Origin: Halichoerus grypus
Lineage: Eukaryota > Chordata > Mammalia > Carnivora > Phocidae
DNA length: 64,000 nt
Direction: 5' to 3'
Assembly (NCBI RefSeq): GCF_964656455.1
Contig: NC_135718.1
Location: 144,938,262-145,002,261 of the forward strand
Part shown: piece by piece, positions 22,531 through 34,675 of the stretch
Layout: every line of letters starts with the position of its first letter
How positions within the stretch are numbered: the first letter of the stretch is position 1
Notes under the pieces: generated by a model
Databases searched by the model: none
Told to the model about the DNA's origin: nothing
Seen by the model: only the letters and a program-made list of their open reading frames with translations
Program-made: the position numbers and the translations under genes

Positions 22531-23677
22531 GTGTTATTGGTTAAAGGCTAGAGTAAAGAGAGCTTGATAGGCAGCAGGGCCCGTGGGAAGAGAGCCACAG
22601 GGCCAGAAGACAGAGGGAGAAGTTTAGAAATTCTTTATCTAAATGTCAAAGAATGGCCATTTCCCAGATGTCAGACCTCACTGCAAAGACGAACACCAGC
22701 TCCTTCTCTAACTTTATAAAATAGCAGAGGAACACCAGTATAAAATGGCAGATGACGATGCTTAGTTTTGTTATTTTGCTTTTTCATCAAATATCAGCCT
22801 CCTCCAGAGGCCTCCTTCATCCCCAGAATGTCATTCTGCCTGGTCAGTTTTTCCTTCCTCTTTTACTTGATTGTGGCTGTTTCTATAGAAAGCCCGAACA
22901 GCAGGTCAGTTCTGTCAAGTCACTTGGGAAAAGAGATCACTCAGATTGGCTGGTAATATCCAGGTACAATTGTAGACACTGTCCTGAAAAGAGCCTCTTC
23001 TTTTTCCATCCCCCTTTCCAAGCTTCTTTTCTGAATATTATCTTTTAAAATTGTCAAACCATTATTTATAGGATCTCTGCAAAATAGCTTTAGATGCTCT
23101 TGGTAGAGGAGATGTGGTAGGGAATCAAATTAGATTGGGTCACAAGGGAAAGTGTCTGTAAGAAATATGAATGGGACCCAGGGGAAATGAAAATTGAAGA
23201 GAAACCAGACTTGAGCTGAAAATTCTTTATTTTGCCAAGTTGGACTTGGATTATGTCATCATATGTAATTTCAAGGAATGGGCAAACTAATTTGGATAAA
23301 AGAAAAAGTGATCTGACTTGTTTCCCAAAGCATGAATTGAACCAGAGAGAGAATTTTCTTGGCTGCAAAATAAATATTCCTGCTTTCTTTTTTCCTGTGT
23401 TATCCATTCTCAGGAAACTCATTGCTTTTCATTCTAAATGAGATGTAAAATGCTGGAATCACATAAAGATAATCCTTTTCAGTGTAGGTATTACTTCCTC
23501 ACACCTTGGTATTAATACTCTCATATTGCATTCAAATGAAAGTGAGATATTCCTCCTTATTAAACCTGCAGGATATATACCATATATCTAAACCTCTTCC
23601 TCTCACCTAAAATTGTATTTTACATTTCTTCTGTATTTCCTAAAAAGTATAACACAGTCCTGAGTACTTCGCAGATG
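22531..23677. other. Unique sequence, no gene seen
   Basis: Non-repetitive DNA with short unrelated ORFs on both strands. Nothing recognisable. Confidence 0.45.
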
Positions 23678-24175
23678 TATCAGTTTGCTATTGCTGTGTA
23701 ACAAACCAACTCAAAATGTAGTGTCTTAAAACAATAAAAAAATTATTTAGCTCATGATTCTGTGGATCAGCAATTTAGGCTGAGCTATTTTAGTAGCACT
23801 ATTTATCTGTGCCAGAGTTGGCTGATCTCAGCTGGGGTTCATTCATGCTCCTATCGTCAACTGTTCGAATAGCTGAATGCTGCCTGATTGTTAGCCTGGG
23901 TGCCCTCCGCTCTTCTTTGGGCTGTCCCTTAACTGGCAGGATGGCCTGGACTTGTTCCTGTGGCAGCTGGGTTTTAAAGCAGCAAGCAGGTAAGCTTCCA
24001 TATAAGCTTCAAAGCTTTTTTATGACTCTGCTAATGCATCCCATCAAGTGTGCTAATGGTCCGTGGGCCAAAGGAAGTCACAAGGCTGAGCCCAGAGTCA
24101 GTGTGGGAGGCCACTGCCAGAGGGCGTGGACACAGGAAGGGTGAGTAAATTGGAGCTGCTGGTGCTGTCAATCCA
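23678..24175 (-). mobile_element. Solo LTR, MLT1-like (antisense)
   Basis: On the plus strand: 'tatcagtttgctattgctgt', 'caactcaaaatgtagtgtc', 'ggatcagcaatttaggctgag', 'cagagttggctgatctcagc', 'agtcacaaggctgagcccag' and 'gtgggaggccactgcc' follow the complement of an old mammalian LTR. It is diverged. The ORFs within it are not genes. Confidence 0.65.
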
Positions 24176-24354
24176 CAAGCATAGGTATTTCAAAAGTTTG
24201 TTGGATAATAAGAGTCAAAGGCATCTAATTTTTCCTACTTTCATAATTTATTGTGCAGACAAATGTAGTAACTCTTGCATTGCCAAGAGACATACATGCC
24301 ATCATTCCAGTAATATTTCTTTTTCTTCTGAAAGCAAGAAATTACAGAAAACCA

Positions 24355-24519
24355 GTTATGGATTGAATATTTGTGTTTCCTGAAAATGCATGTTGAAGAC
24401 TTAACTCCCAGTGAGGCTCTATTTGAAGATGGGTCCTCTAAAGAGGTAATTAAGATTAACGAAAGGTGGGGCTGCATTCTGCCAGAATTACTGTCCTTAT
24501 AAGAAGAGACACTAGAGCA
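24355..24519 (+). mobile_element. MaLR-type LTR, 5' part
   Basis: 'tggattgaatatttgtg', 'aacgaaaggtggggctgc' and 'ccttataagaagagacac' are the first part of a sense MaLR LTR. It breaks off at the CAN-SINE at 24520. The LTR's end resumes at 24701-24755, but the middle, with the AATAAA region, is missing. Confidence 0.7.
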
Positions 24520-24700
24520 GCACCTGGGGGGCTCAGTCAGTTAAGCGTCTGCCTTCGGCTCAGGTCATAATCTCAGGGTCCTGGGATCGAGCCCCCTGTC
24601 AGGCTTTCAGCTCAGCGGGGAGCCTGCTTCTCCCTCTCATCCTCCCTTGCTGCTCTCCCTCTCTCTCTCTCAAATAAATAAATAAATAATTAAAAAAAAT
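24520..24700 (+). mobile_element. CAN-SINE inside an LTR
   Basis: Sense orientation: 'gcacctggggggctcagtc' head, 'ggttaagcgtctgcctt'-like region, (CT)n body and an AAATAAATAAATAAATAATTAAAA tail. There is no clean TSD, and the sequence on its two sides comes from different parts of the LTR. The insertion or a later event therefore removed LTR sequence. Confidence 0.92.
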
Positions 24701-24755
24701 AAACCACCCAGTCTGTGGTCTTTTGTTATGACAGCTCCAGCTGACTAATACAAAA
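24701..24755 (+). mobile_element. MaLR-type LTR, 3' end
   Basis: 'aaaccacccagtctgtggtc', 'ttttgttatgacagctcc' and 'ctgactaataca' are the 3' terminus of the LTR that starts at 24355. Confidence 0.7.
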
Positions 24756-24979
24756 CTACAGAAGAAAGAAACTTGATAAGAAAAAAGTTAGATTTTTAAC
24801 TAGATAAGTGTGAGAACATTAAACTTTTTTTGGTGATAAAGTTGGTCAATTAATCAATCAACCAACCAACCAATCAACAACACTGAAACCACCTGTACCC
24901 TGTTCTAAAAAAGTAACAGTTACCTTAAACTTATATAATATTATATGTTGATTATATGTCAGTGAAGCTGGGGGAAAAG
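24756..24979. repeat. Unassigned DNA with an old L1 3'-tail-like piece
   Basis: Bases about 24880-24975 ('aacagttaccttaaactta', 'gttgattatatgtcagtg', 'aagctgggggaaaa') resemble an old L1 3' end in the sense direction. Confidence 0.4.
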
Positions 24980-25195
24980 TAACAGTTGACATATATTAAG
25001 CATTTAACCATTTATCTGGCACTTTACTCATATTACCATCTTCAGTCTTCTCCACGAGCCTGAGATGATTATTATTCTTATAATTTTGCAGGTGCAAAAG
25101 CTTAGGTCTAGAAAAGTTAATTATTTGTCTTGAATGACACTGCCAATAATTGGCTGAGTGGGCACTCAAATTGTGGTCTGTCTCCAGCACCACTC
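24980..25195 (-). repeat. MIR SINE (antisense)
   Basis: 'cagttgacatatattaagc', 'gatgattattattcttat', 'ttgcaggtgcaaaagcttag' and 'tggctgagtgggcactca' follow the reverse complement of MIR. Confidence 0.7.
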
Positions 25196-25292
25196 AAGGT
25201 TCACCGTTCACTGGGCACGTTGTCACTCCCCAGAGCTGCTTCAAACACCCTCCAGGGGGTAAGCAGTGGAGTCTGTACAGGATATGATATTT

Positions 25293-25421
25293 TTTTTTTA
25301 AGTAGGCTCCACGCCAACGGTGGAGCCCAATGCGGGGCTTGCACTTGAGACCTTGAGAATCAAGACCTGAGCTAAGATCAGGAGTCAGATGCTTAACCAG
25401 CTGAGCCACCCAGGCACCCCG
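25293..25421 (-). mobile_element. tRNA-Lys-type SINE, older short subfamily, with TSD
   Basis: 'aagtaggctccacgccaacg', 'gcggggcttgcacttgag' and 'cagctgagccacccaggc' form the complement of a CAN-related SINE. An imperfect 13-bp duplication, GGATATGATATTT at 25280-25292 and GGAAATGGTATTT at 25422-25434 (two mismatches), fits an older insertion. Confidence 0.88.
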
Positions 25422-25434
25422 GGAAATGGTATTT

Positions 25435-26906
25435 CTACTTGAGTACTTCCTTCTTCTTGCCAGAACTCCTTTCTCCTCTCTATTCCAGCTTCTTTGATGC
25501 CCAAATTCATTAACTTTTGCCTCCACGCCTGGTCCTGTTCTAGTTGAAAAAGAGTTTAACAGTGCAAAGTATCTTTGGCCAGGTAGGCAGTTAAATGTTC
25601 TTTTTACCTTTGTCAACGAATTGAGCAGAAGATGACAATGAGGCCATGCTGAAGAACCTCCTCCCTACATCCAGGAGTTGTCCATCAAAAAGGGAAGGCA
25701 TTTAAGAGGGACAATGCAGAGGGAGGAAGTCACATTTCTGAGAGTAGGTGGTAGTTAGTTGATAAGGGGCGGCTAGGTTTAAAGGCAGGGGGAGAGGTTT
25801 TAAGGTTTTTAAATATCTGTGTAGGCGTATGGTATAATCAGTTGCCTGAGACATTTTAATTAGGTCTTTTACATTCCTCTATGAATCTAAACCAATGTGA
25901 ATTCTTTGCTCTCTCGAGTAAAGGATATATAATTGGCGGAAAATTAGATTATTAAAACAAACACTCAAAACACTTGACACTATGTGGAAAAGAACGGACT
26001 ATTATGCAAATGATCAGGGTCTTTGTCTCCTTTGGTATCCACTGATTCCAAGGAGGGCTGGGACTAAGGGATGTGGGAAAACTAAAAGGACACATCATTG
26101 TTTACTCTTCAGGGGGAAGAGTCCAGAGCAATTACCAAAGCCGCCAGGGCAATTAGAGACCCTGAGGGAACTCTGGTAATGTTTTTTGGCTTTAGTAGAA
26201 AGTAACTGGAAAAAATGAGTCCACATGGTTAGTGCAGGAAATCTCAGATCACTTTGCCTGTGGGCACCTCACACCCGTTTACCAAACAATGGTGTCTCAG
26301 ACTCCGCATGTGGCAGCGAGTCTGTGTCATCATTTTCTCCATGGTCTAGCATGGCTTGGAAACTGTATTATGTCTGTTATTTAGGAGGAACATCCCTGGG
26401 ATGGAACACCAGCTTGAAAGGAGCAGGGGAATAAGAGGTGAACCTGACTTTTGCCATTGTAAATCCTGAATTGTCCTGGACAGTCTGTCAAAGTGGTGGT
26501 AATGGGGTGTCTGGCTCCATGAGCTCATTAGAGCCAGAGGCTAATGAATTCAGTGGCACTGGCGAGGGTCCTGTTAAATTCATTTTCCTTTTCATAGGGA
26601 AACATTGCTTTCAGGGTCCAAGGCAACCATCTTGTCTATGTATCCGTGTCAGTCAGCAGGACTATAGATGGGGACCAATTCAAGCCAGAGTTACTTCTGT
26701 CCTGTTAGCTCACTGGGAGTGGCTCAGGGGTGGTTAGGCCATATCACCTCATATTCAGAAGAGGATTGAAAGCAAAGGAAACCAAGCCATTTCTTGATGA
26801 ATTCAGTGACTGTGGATAATCAGGATAATCCAAGTTCAGATTTTTCTTTCTTCCTCATTAGCTGATTATTCTCATGAATAACTTAGGCAATGACCCCCTT
26901 TGACTT
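25435..26906. other. Unique sequence, no gene seen
   Basis: About 1.5 kb of non-repetitive DNA with several short ORFs of no recognisable type. Confidence 0.45.
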
Positions 26907-26921
26907 ACTTTTTTTTTTTTT

Positions 26922-27106
26922 TAAGATTTTATTTATTTACTTGTCAGAGAGAAAGAAAGAGAGCACAAGCAGGGGGAGCGGCAGGCAGAGGGAGAAGCAG
27001 GCTCCTCGTTGAGCAGGGAGCCTGATGTGAGACTCAATTCCAGGACTCTCGATCATGATCTGAGCTGAAGGCAGACACTTAACCTACTGAGCCACCCAGG
27101 TGTCCC
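26922..27106 (-). mobile_element. CAN-SINE flanked by T-runs
   Basis: 'aagattttatttatttactt', purine-rich body and head complement ending GCCACCCAGGTGTCCC. A duplication of ACT followed by a long T-run lies on both sides (about 26907-26921 and 27107-27121). Confidence 0.93.
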
Positions 27107-27332
27107 ACTTTTTTTTTTTTTTAAGTACAGCTTTAGGCTTTAGGTTGAGTCTAAAGGTCTTAAGTCAACCAGAGTTAAGTAATTAATTTATCTGCAAAAT
27201 TTGATTCCCACAGACAAGTAATTTTAGTACATCCCAGGACAAAACCCATTCATTATATTATTTTTTTATTCATGTTGCTGTCTTTTTATTTTTATTTATT
27301 TTATTAAGGAGTGAAGAGAAGTCTTTTCATTT

Positions 27333-27515
27333 TTAAAATATTTATTTATTTACTTATTTATTTTTAGAGAGAGTGTGTGTGTGCAGGGAGGGGGGAGAGC
27401 GAGAGAGAGAGAAAATCTTAAGCAGGCTCCATGCTCAGTGTGGAGCCCCACGTGGGGCTCACTCTCCTGACCCTGAGATCACCACTTGAGCCCAAATCAC
27501 ACACTGAACTCTACT
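27333..27515 (-). mobile_element. CAN-SINE, older, head truncated
   Basis: 'aaaatatttatttatttac', a (GT)n and (GA)n-rich body, 'aagcaggctccatgctcag', 'ggagccccacgtgggg' and 'ctgaccctgagatcacc' follow the complement of an older CAN-SINE subfamily. It stops before the usual GAGCCACCCAGG, so the head is lost or replaced. Confidence 0.85.
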
Positions 27516-27534
27516 AAATTAAGTTGTTTTCCAT

Positions 27535-28745
27535 AGGGGTATGAATCAACAAATCTGATACTCCTACCCATGTATTCTGGAACTGAACAATTAGGAAAAT
27601 GGATGGTGGATGGGGGGGACCAGGTGTCTCACTGCTGGGGTGGGATTTTACAGATAAGTAAAGGGAGATGCTAGAATAATCCATCTGGTAATGATTAGCA
27701 TTAGAAACATCAGTATGATCTCATGGTTAGCTTAAGATAGATACAGATAGTTATATAGAGAAATATTTATGTGTATGTGTCTATACATGGGTTAGTATTC
27801 ACACACACATATATTTCCTGAGAGCATAGAAACAAAGACACTCCGATAGCAAGGAATACACCCAGCACTCAATCTTGCTTCTAGTACCATTCTGCTATAA
27901 AAGGAAGCAGTGTTCCTTAAAGAAATGGTTGATTCTGGGCCTGGAGTAGGAAATGTACAATACGATCCTGAAGCATTTTATAGTGCCCAAAGGTAAAGAA
28001 GTGCTCAAAAAAAATTTGAGAGGGGTATACCCAAGGAATGCAGGAGCCAATTGAGAGAGCTTCTGATGGCCAATGCTGGAATAATTTCAGCAACAGAATA
28101 AGCAAAGTATCATGGATTAAACCTAAAGTAGAAAATAGACATCCATGAGTTCATATTGATATAAATAAATGATTGAGTAGATAAATAAATGAAGAAGAGA
28201 AAATCTCCCATGAAGAATTCCAAACAATTTACATACATACTCCACCCTCAAGGAGGGAGAGCATAAGTCCCTACTCCTCAACTATGGGCTGGGCATGGTG
28301 ACTTCCCTCCAAAGAATTCAGTATGGAAACTGGGGGGATAAAAGAATAATTTTACAATGGAGAGACCTGACAAACATCACCTCAGCCAGATAATCAAAGT
28401 CAATATCAACACTGATAAACCCCAGTCTAATCATGAGGAACAATATTAGACAAATTCAAATAAAGGGACATTCTACAAAAATCCTGACAAATATTCCTCA
28501 AAACTGTTGAGGTCATCAGAAACAAGGAAATCTGCAAAACTGTCACCACCAAGAGGAGACTAAGGAGACATGACAACTAAATGATACTGATGTAAGATTC
28601 AGTAATAAAGGAAATTGGGTGTAAGGTATATGGTTGGTCTCTGTACTATTTTTATTTATAGAAAAATTGTAAAAATAGTACATCACAACTAAACACAATG
28701 CAGTATTCTGAATGAGATTCAAGAACAGAAAAAGGACATTCGTTA
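27535..28745 (+). mobile_element. L1M 3' UTR remnant (sense)
   Basis: Phrases typical of an old L1 3' UTR occur in order: 'ataaaaggaagcagtgttcc', 'tgattctgggcctggagt', 'attttatagtgcccaaagg', 'aataatttcagcaacag', 'aaataaagggacattctac', 'gaggagactaaggagacatg' and 'ctctgtactatttttattt'. No ORF remains. It lies next to an L1M in the opposite orientation. Confidence 0.7.
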
Positions 28746-28754
28746 AAAACAAAG

Positions 28755-29905
28755 AAAATCAGTATAGTTTATTTGTTACAATGAATGAATATTGATAAAT
28801 TACTATTAACTAAAAACCCATAGTTTATTCAGATTTAGATTTTACGTTTAGGTTTTTGATCCATTTTGAGTTAATTTCTACAAAAAGTGTAGGATCTGTA
28901 TCTAGATTAATTTTTTTGCATATGGATAGTCCATAAATTGTAAAGATCATCCTTTTTCCATTGAATTTCAATTGGCTGTATTTGTGTGGATGTATTTCTG
29001 GGCTCTCTGTCCTGTTCCATTGATTTCTGTATCTACTGTTTTGTTAATACTACGCTGTCCTGATTACTGTGGCTTTATAATATGGTTTTTCTTTTTCAGT
29101 ATTTTCCTGGTTCTTTTGGTTCTTTGCTTTTCTGTATAAGTTTTAGAATCTGTTAATATCTACAGACAAATGTGTCCGTAAGGTGTAGGGAAAGGGAAGC
29201 ATTCTATAATCTTATGATTAAATCTAAAATTTCTTTCTGAGCCCGTGACCTTGAGCTATTTCCTCCACTAGGGTTTCTTAGCTTCCTCCATGTTCCCTTA
29301 GGTGAAGCAGAAGGGTTAGAAGGGGTAGAGTTAGGTAAAAGCCTTCTACTTCCTCTGCTTGGGTGGGATAATGCTTTGATAAATTATTTTTCCCCGAGGA
29401 GGAGGACTTTGTTATGTAGAATGTTCTGGGTGTCCTTCAGAATGGTTCCTTTTATCTCCCCCGGCCAGAACCAGGACACTTATTCCTTAGCTCTTCCCCA
29501 TGAGACCCTGATAGGATTCCTGTAGGTAAAGCTCACGAACGGGAAGGTTGCTCTCTAAGACTTCAGTTCCTAGGATTTTCTCACTGCCATGAAAGTCCAC
29601 ACTAGCCTCCAGCAACTTTTCAAAATTACCACCTATGGGTTCCTACCAGTTTATGGCTCCAGCGGCTTTTGCTCCAAGTAAGCAGATCTTGGTTGTGATT
29701 CTTTGTATTCACCTGTCGCTCCCGAGTTTGGGTAGTGTTTGATTTGGGATGGTGGTTTGCCTTGCAACCTCAGTTCTCTGCTGGGTCTGAGAAAAGTTCT
29801 TGGTTTTCAGTTTCTTCATCTTTTTTCTTGTTGTAAAGATAGGAGCAATGATTTCTAAGCTCTTTACATGTTAGAGCTAAAACTGGAAGTTTCCATGTTA
29901 TTTTA
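28755..29905 (-). mobile_element. L1M remnant (antisense), internally deleted
   Basis: Bases 28840-29160 carry the complement of L1 ORF2 ('gatccattttgagttaattt', 'ctctctgtcctgttccattg', 'tactgtggctttataata'). Bases about 29570-29905 look like the complement of the L1M 5' end ('ttctaagctctttacatg', 'gagctaaaactggaagtt'). Most of the body between them is missing. Confidence 0.65.
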
Positions 29906-30614
29906 TTTTTAGAAGTTCGAATCACTTTAAACCCTTGGTGAAATAATACTTCACATCTCTACGGTACAGAATGAAGTTATACCTCCTTACCTTATCTTAA
30001 CTATATTCCATAAAACTTGGTTCAGAAACATAAAGCGAGTTGCTCAAGCATCTCATGGCCAGTTGGCTGCTATTTTGGAGACAGAAATCCCTAGTCTGGG
30101 GCCATTTCACGTATAACAATAATGTGTCTGCTTGAACTAAGTTAACTACAGCTCTTTTAAAACATCAATATCTACATTGTATACATACATTTGGGCCAAA
30201 GGAGTCAAGACCAGGACTAGGGTCCCAGGTCAGAATAGAGTAACCTTAATATTTTTTTCCTTCTTCCATTCCTATTTTAGGATTTCTCCTACTTGCTTGG
30301 CCACTTTGTTGGCCCTTAAGATATAAAGAGACCATGTGGACCAAGAGGGAGGAGCAAAAAAAGAGGGAAGAATAAAAGGAGGAAAGGCCTGTGAGAAGTG
30401 TTGTTTTTGTTTTCTACCCACAAAGAAAGAAAAAGTAGGCTGGAGAAACAGCTCCCTCCACTCTTCAATCCATTTTCATGATGTTTTTGGGTGCCCTTGT
30501 CCTGCAGAAGTGCCATCTGAATGGTCAAGTCCTTCACTTGGATATGGATATCATCTTTGGTCCCTATACTCAGTCAGTACAGCCATCTCTGATGTCAGAC
30601 TGAGTTTATTCCTC
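29906..30614. other. Unique sequence, no gene seen
   Basis: Nothing recognisable. Two overlapping opposite-strand ORFs (30316-30537 and 30336-30635) are short and featureless. Confidence 0.45.
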
Positions 30615-30805
30615 CCCCTCCTACCTGCTGTGTGACTTTGGGCAAGTTACTTGAACTCTCTGTGCCTCAATTCTCTCGTTGATAAAATACCCCTCAAAAT
30701 GTTCTTGCATGGATTAGATAAACATATCCATATCTATACATCTATATCTGTAAAAATACAGTGCTTGGTGTGTAGTAAGCCCTTGATAAATGCTAACTGT
30801 TATTG
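30615..30805 (+). repeat. MIR SINE
   Basis: 'gctgtgtgactttgggcaag', 'ttacttgaactctctgtgc', 'ttgataaaatacccctc' and 'tgtagtaagcccttgataa' follow MIR in the sense direction from its core to its 3' end. Confidence 0.88.
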
Positions 30806-32069
30806 TAACCACTCCTTGTCCATTTTGTCCCCATCAGCCCTATCTGTATATGATGAGTTCAATGGTTTTCTCTCCAGGACTTATTTTTAGCTTTCCTGAA
30901 CATAGATATATAACCACAGGCTAGTGGAGAAGATGATTTTTTGTGCAGCTTTATATTCCTTTTAAACTGCTGCCATCTAAAATTAAGCCCAACCTCAGAC
31001 TTTTAAGAGTTTTGCTAATTTACTGAGTCCAGCAACAACTCCTTGTGCCTAACGCCTCCAGGGTGTGATACAAGACGGACTTTCTGGTTTCGCACTGGCT
31101 TCCCTGATAAACTCCTTCTGCTCCCTACCCACTCACCCTTCTCTTCTATGAAATTACATTCTTTGGCCGTAGCATTTCATGTAATTGTAGCATTTAGTTT
31201 TGAACCTGTGCCCAGAGGCCTGTGGGCAATGGGCATGTTTAAGAAATCCAATAAATGAAAGGAAATAAATGTACAGAGTGAAAAGTAAATGGGCCAATAC
31301 TATTCGGAGAAAAACCCCAAAGTGACTGCTTGCTTGCTAGAACAGGAATAATTTTAGAACAAGCCAGTAATATAAACAAAGGTAATGAAAACATTTTGCT
31401 TAGTAAATACACCGGGTTTGTGCTTTCTACCTTTCTCCTGGGTCTTTGCTTTATAAGAGACATCATTATGACCCTCTTCTGGTGAATAAAGTACCTTGAC
31501 CAGAAGCCAAGGTAGGTCAGCCTTTTCCTACATTCAGCTCTCAGGTGACCAAGGAGGCGGCGGACTAATTTAATTTTCCTTTACTGGCTCCTCTGAGTAA
31601 GTAATGCACACCTTGAGTATACACAAATGGGGGAGCTCCCAATCTGCTTGTAAAGCCTTCTTTCATTGTTGACTTTGTCCCTGGATGTGTCTTGGTGGGC
31701 TTAATTTCTGTTCTGCTCCCTCCTTGATGCAATTAAGTGGCTCCCCGAGCAACTGATCACACGGATACGCTTGCCCCCAGTTGACCACACCAGGGTCAGA
31801 AAGCACTCATACCTGTGTCCTTCACTTGTTTTGCCAACTGATTTTTTTTTTTTTCTGTTTAAAAGTATACTCTTCTAAAACCAGGACAACTGAATACTTA
31901 CCATGTATGTATAAGGCACCATACGAGATAACTGGAGCTCTCTCGTGCCTTCCCTTCCCACTACCCAAATTCTAGTCAACTCTTTATTTGCAATTCCCCT
32001 AAGGAGCCATGCTCTCTCTTAGAGAGCATGCTGTTTCTAGACCTGAAAATTCCCTCTCCCTCTTCGCTA
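30806..32069. other. Unique sequence; possible conserved non-coding part
   Basis: No gene or transposon identified. Bases about 31560-31800 lack repeats and have a texture (AATTAAG, AATTTAATTT, retained CpGs near 31750-31770) that could mean constraint. This is a visual judgement only. Confidence 0.3.
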
Positions 32070-32345
32070 TGAAGTCCCCACATCACTCATTTCTTTTCCT
32101 TCTTCAGGACCCCACATAGACATCCTCTCTTCCAGGAAGCCTTCCCTGATACACCACAGCAAAGTTGACACATTACCCGTCCTGTGCACTCCTCCAGCCA
32201 TTCATGCTCCTCCATCATGAACCTGTCTGTCTCTACCGCCAACCCCATCCAAAAAGATCTCCTGGTTTTCTGGACCCAGGGCAAACTGCACTGCTGTCTT
32301 TCAGGACAATACTTTGCATAGCATGGTACAAGATCATCCCTGCAC
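32070..32345 (+). repeat. L2 LINE fragment (sense)
   Basis: 'tcctctcttccaggaagcc', 'ttccctgatacaccacag' and the following C-rich and T-rich text are a classic sense L2 3' segment. Confidence 0.75.
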
Positions 32346-32787
32346 AGACCCCTTCCAGAAATGACTGAGGACTCATAACCATAGGTCTCTCAGGAAGTTC
32401 AAGATGAAAAGAGCTGTCTCTGCTCTTTGTAAATATTAGAAGGGAAAATGATGGTGAAGAATTCTTTGCCCTTTATGTATTTGTTTTTTCTCACCAAACT
32501 TCATTTTATTTTATTTTTTTCATCATGATAAGTATACTTTTTAATCCCTATCCTCTATTTCTTTTTATTTATTTTACTAATTGATTTTTTAAAAAATGCT
32601 TTCTTCTATCTATCATCTATCTATCTATCTATCTATCAATCATCTATCTGCCAATTATCTAGTTGATAAATAGGAAGAATTTTTACTTATGGGTTTGTTT
32701 GTTTTGTTGGTGTGACCCCCTTGAGGAATAACCGTGCCTTACATTCTTAAAGTCCGTTGCACTTGACAAAGAACATTCACACATACA
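32346..32787. other. Unique sequence with a (TATC)n microsatellite
   Basis: A tetranucleotide run (CTAT/ATCT) lies at about 32608-32648. The flanks are AT-rich and unassigned. No gene seen. Confidence 0.6.
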
Positions 32788-33030
32788 GTGGTGGAAAGAA
32801 CCTGGAATTGATCATTATATTCCTGGTTCAAACCCTGTCTTTGCTAGTTGCTAGTTCTGTAATGTGAGGCAAATCATTTATCCTTTCTGAACCTTGGATT
32901 TTCATGTGTTAGATGGAAGCATCATTATATATACGCATAGCATCCTCGCAGGAATCTGTGAGGAATGTATTACAAAATGCCTATGCGAGCACTTAGTGAA
33001 CTACAAATTAGCATATAAATATTACTTGTG
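32788..33030 (+). repeat. MIR SINE
   Basis: 'gtggtggaaagaacctgga', 'cctggttcaaaccctgtc', 'gtaatgtgaggcaaatca', 'ctttctgaaccttggattt' and 'gcacttagtgaactacaaa' follow MIR from head to tail. Confidence 0.85.
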
Positions 33031-34675
33031 ATGAATCTTTTCAACCATTTCATGAGGTGATTGAGGCAAACATTTTTATCCTCATTAAAAAGGAGAGAAC
33101 TGAGCCTTGCAAGCACCGTTTGTGTCCTACTATATGACTTTCTCTTATGTGGAAGGTCAGGTGCAGCTAGTTCTCTTACACTTGGTCAGCTTCCTGGCCC
33201 TCTGTGCATGAGGGTGTGCTTTGACCTTTGGGCGGGTCAGATGTGTTGGATAGCCAACATTTCAGGAGCAACGCCCAGTTAATGAGGTACCGGAGTAGGT
33301 GGGTAAATACCCTAGCTTCCTTCCTCTTCGCGAGACAGTTCTGAGCTGCGTTCTGCACAGCTTCACAGAGAATTGGGGGTGGGGTGGGAGGGTGGACTGA
33401 GTCCCAGCTGCCCAGAGCAGTAAACCACTCACTAACACTCCCTTTTCTGTCTCATGTCTCCACTGGCCCATAGTGGTTCCTGAAATCACACCACGGCCAC
33501 CCCTCAAATAAGCTACTTGCACCAAAATCCTTGTCTCAGATCTGATTTTGGGATGACCCAGATAAGACAGCGAGACTCTCAGAAGTTAAGAAGCTCATGC
33601 ATGGTCACAGTACTTGAAGGGCAAAGGGTCTTATAAGCCTTTTCTGCTGAAATGCACTACCATTGTGTTACGGGCTTACATAAGCAGCGACCTAAAAAAC
33701 AACTTTGATTTTTTTAAAAATGGAAAGTGATTAGTGAGAAGAAAACCACAACCTTTTCTCATTTATCCTTAGATTTATAAAGCATATTTTAGAAAGACAG
33801 GGACAGAAGTACAAATCTTTGGGTGAATAAATAGAAATCGCACAGCCAATAAAAATGACATCTGGGAGGCAAGGGTGGAGAATGAGTTGAGATTTTTAAA
33901 AAATTCTGAAACCATAGAAAAAAAAATTAAAACAATTATCTTTACAGTAAGAAGAACAATGAAAGAATGGCATTTCTGTCTGGGAACGACAGCCCGAAAG
34001 TTCACCAAAGCAGAGAGAGCAGAACCATTTGAATTTTTCTCTTTCATTTTTTTTTCTTCAAGAACAGTCTTCAAATGATAAAATTGGGCACAGGCTTGCT
34101 TACGATTAAATTGACACAAGTTTGGGGAGAATCAGCAGCTCACAATGCATCCTGTCTCAGGCCTAGGCACCTCTCACATTCTAGAAACTAGAAGATGTGA
34201 TAACAGAATCATTTCAATAATTATCAACTTATTCTGAAGACATGGAGGAGTGCCTGAAGTTTTGACACAGAAACCTATAATACAGAAACTATGGACAACA
34301 CGCATCTGGTTAAAAATTCTAAAATTATAAGGATAGAGTTATTTTAATATTTAGAAAAAAGAATTGGTCATCATTAGGAACCAGGAAAGGTTTGCTAAAA
34401 CAGGTTGTTGTGATTAACCTTATTTTGAATTTGTGATTGCATTATCAGATGAAAATCAGGGGCGTGTTTTTGTGTAGGGAATATTGTTATACACAAAAGC
34501 GTATGTTGATTTGCATCTTTATGCTGATCTGCAGTTTTGTCTGTTGATTTGTATATTAAATGGAGACATGTTAACTGAATGGCATTTTCACTTGGTGGAT
34601 TCCGAGCTCAGGGAACATGGCCTGAGGCTTATTATCCAAAGCAAGATGGCTATTTTTGCTAACATGTAGTTTTAG
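33031..34675. other. Unique sequence; possible conserved element at right end
   Basis: No transposon or gene identified in 1.6 kb. Bases about 34450-34675 include an octamer word ATTTGCAT at 34509-34516 within a repeat-free, balanced-composition stretch that could be regulatory. Evidence is weak. Confidence 0.3.

Noticed and set aside
32608..32648. Repeated short units resembling an array
   Set aside because: It is a (TATC)n microsatellite. There are no spacers, so it is not CRISPR, and this is a mammalian genome.
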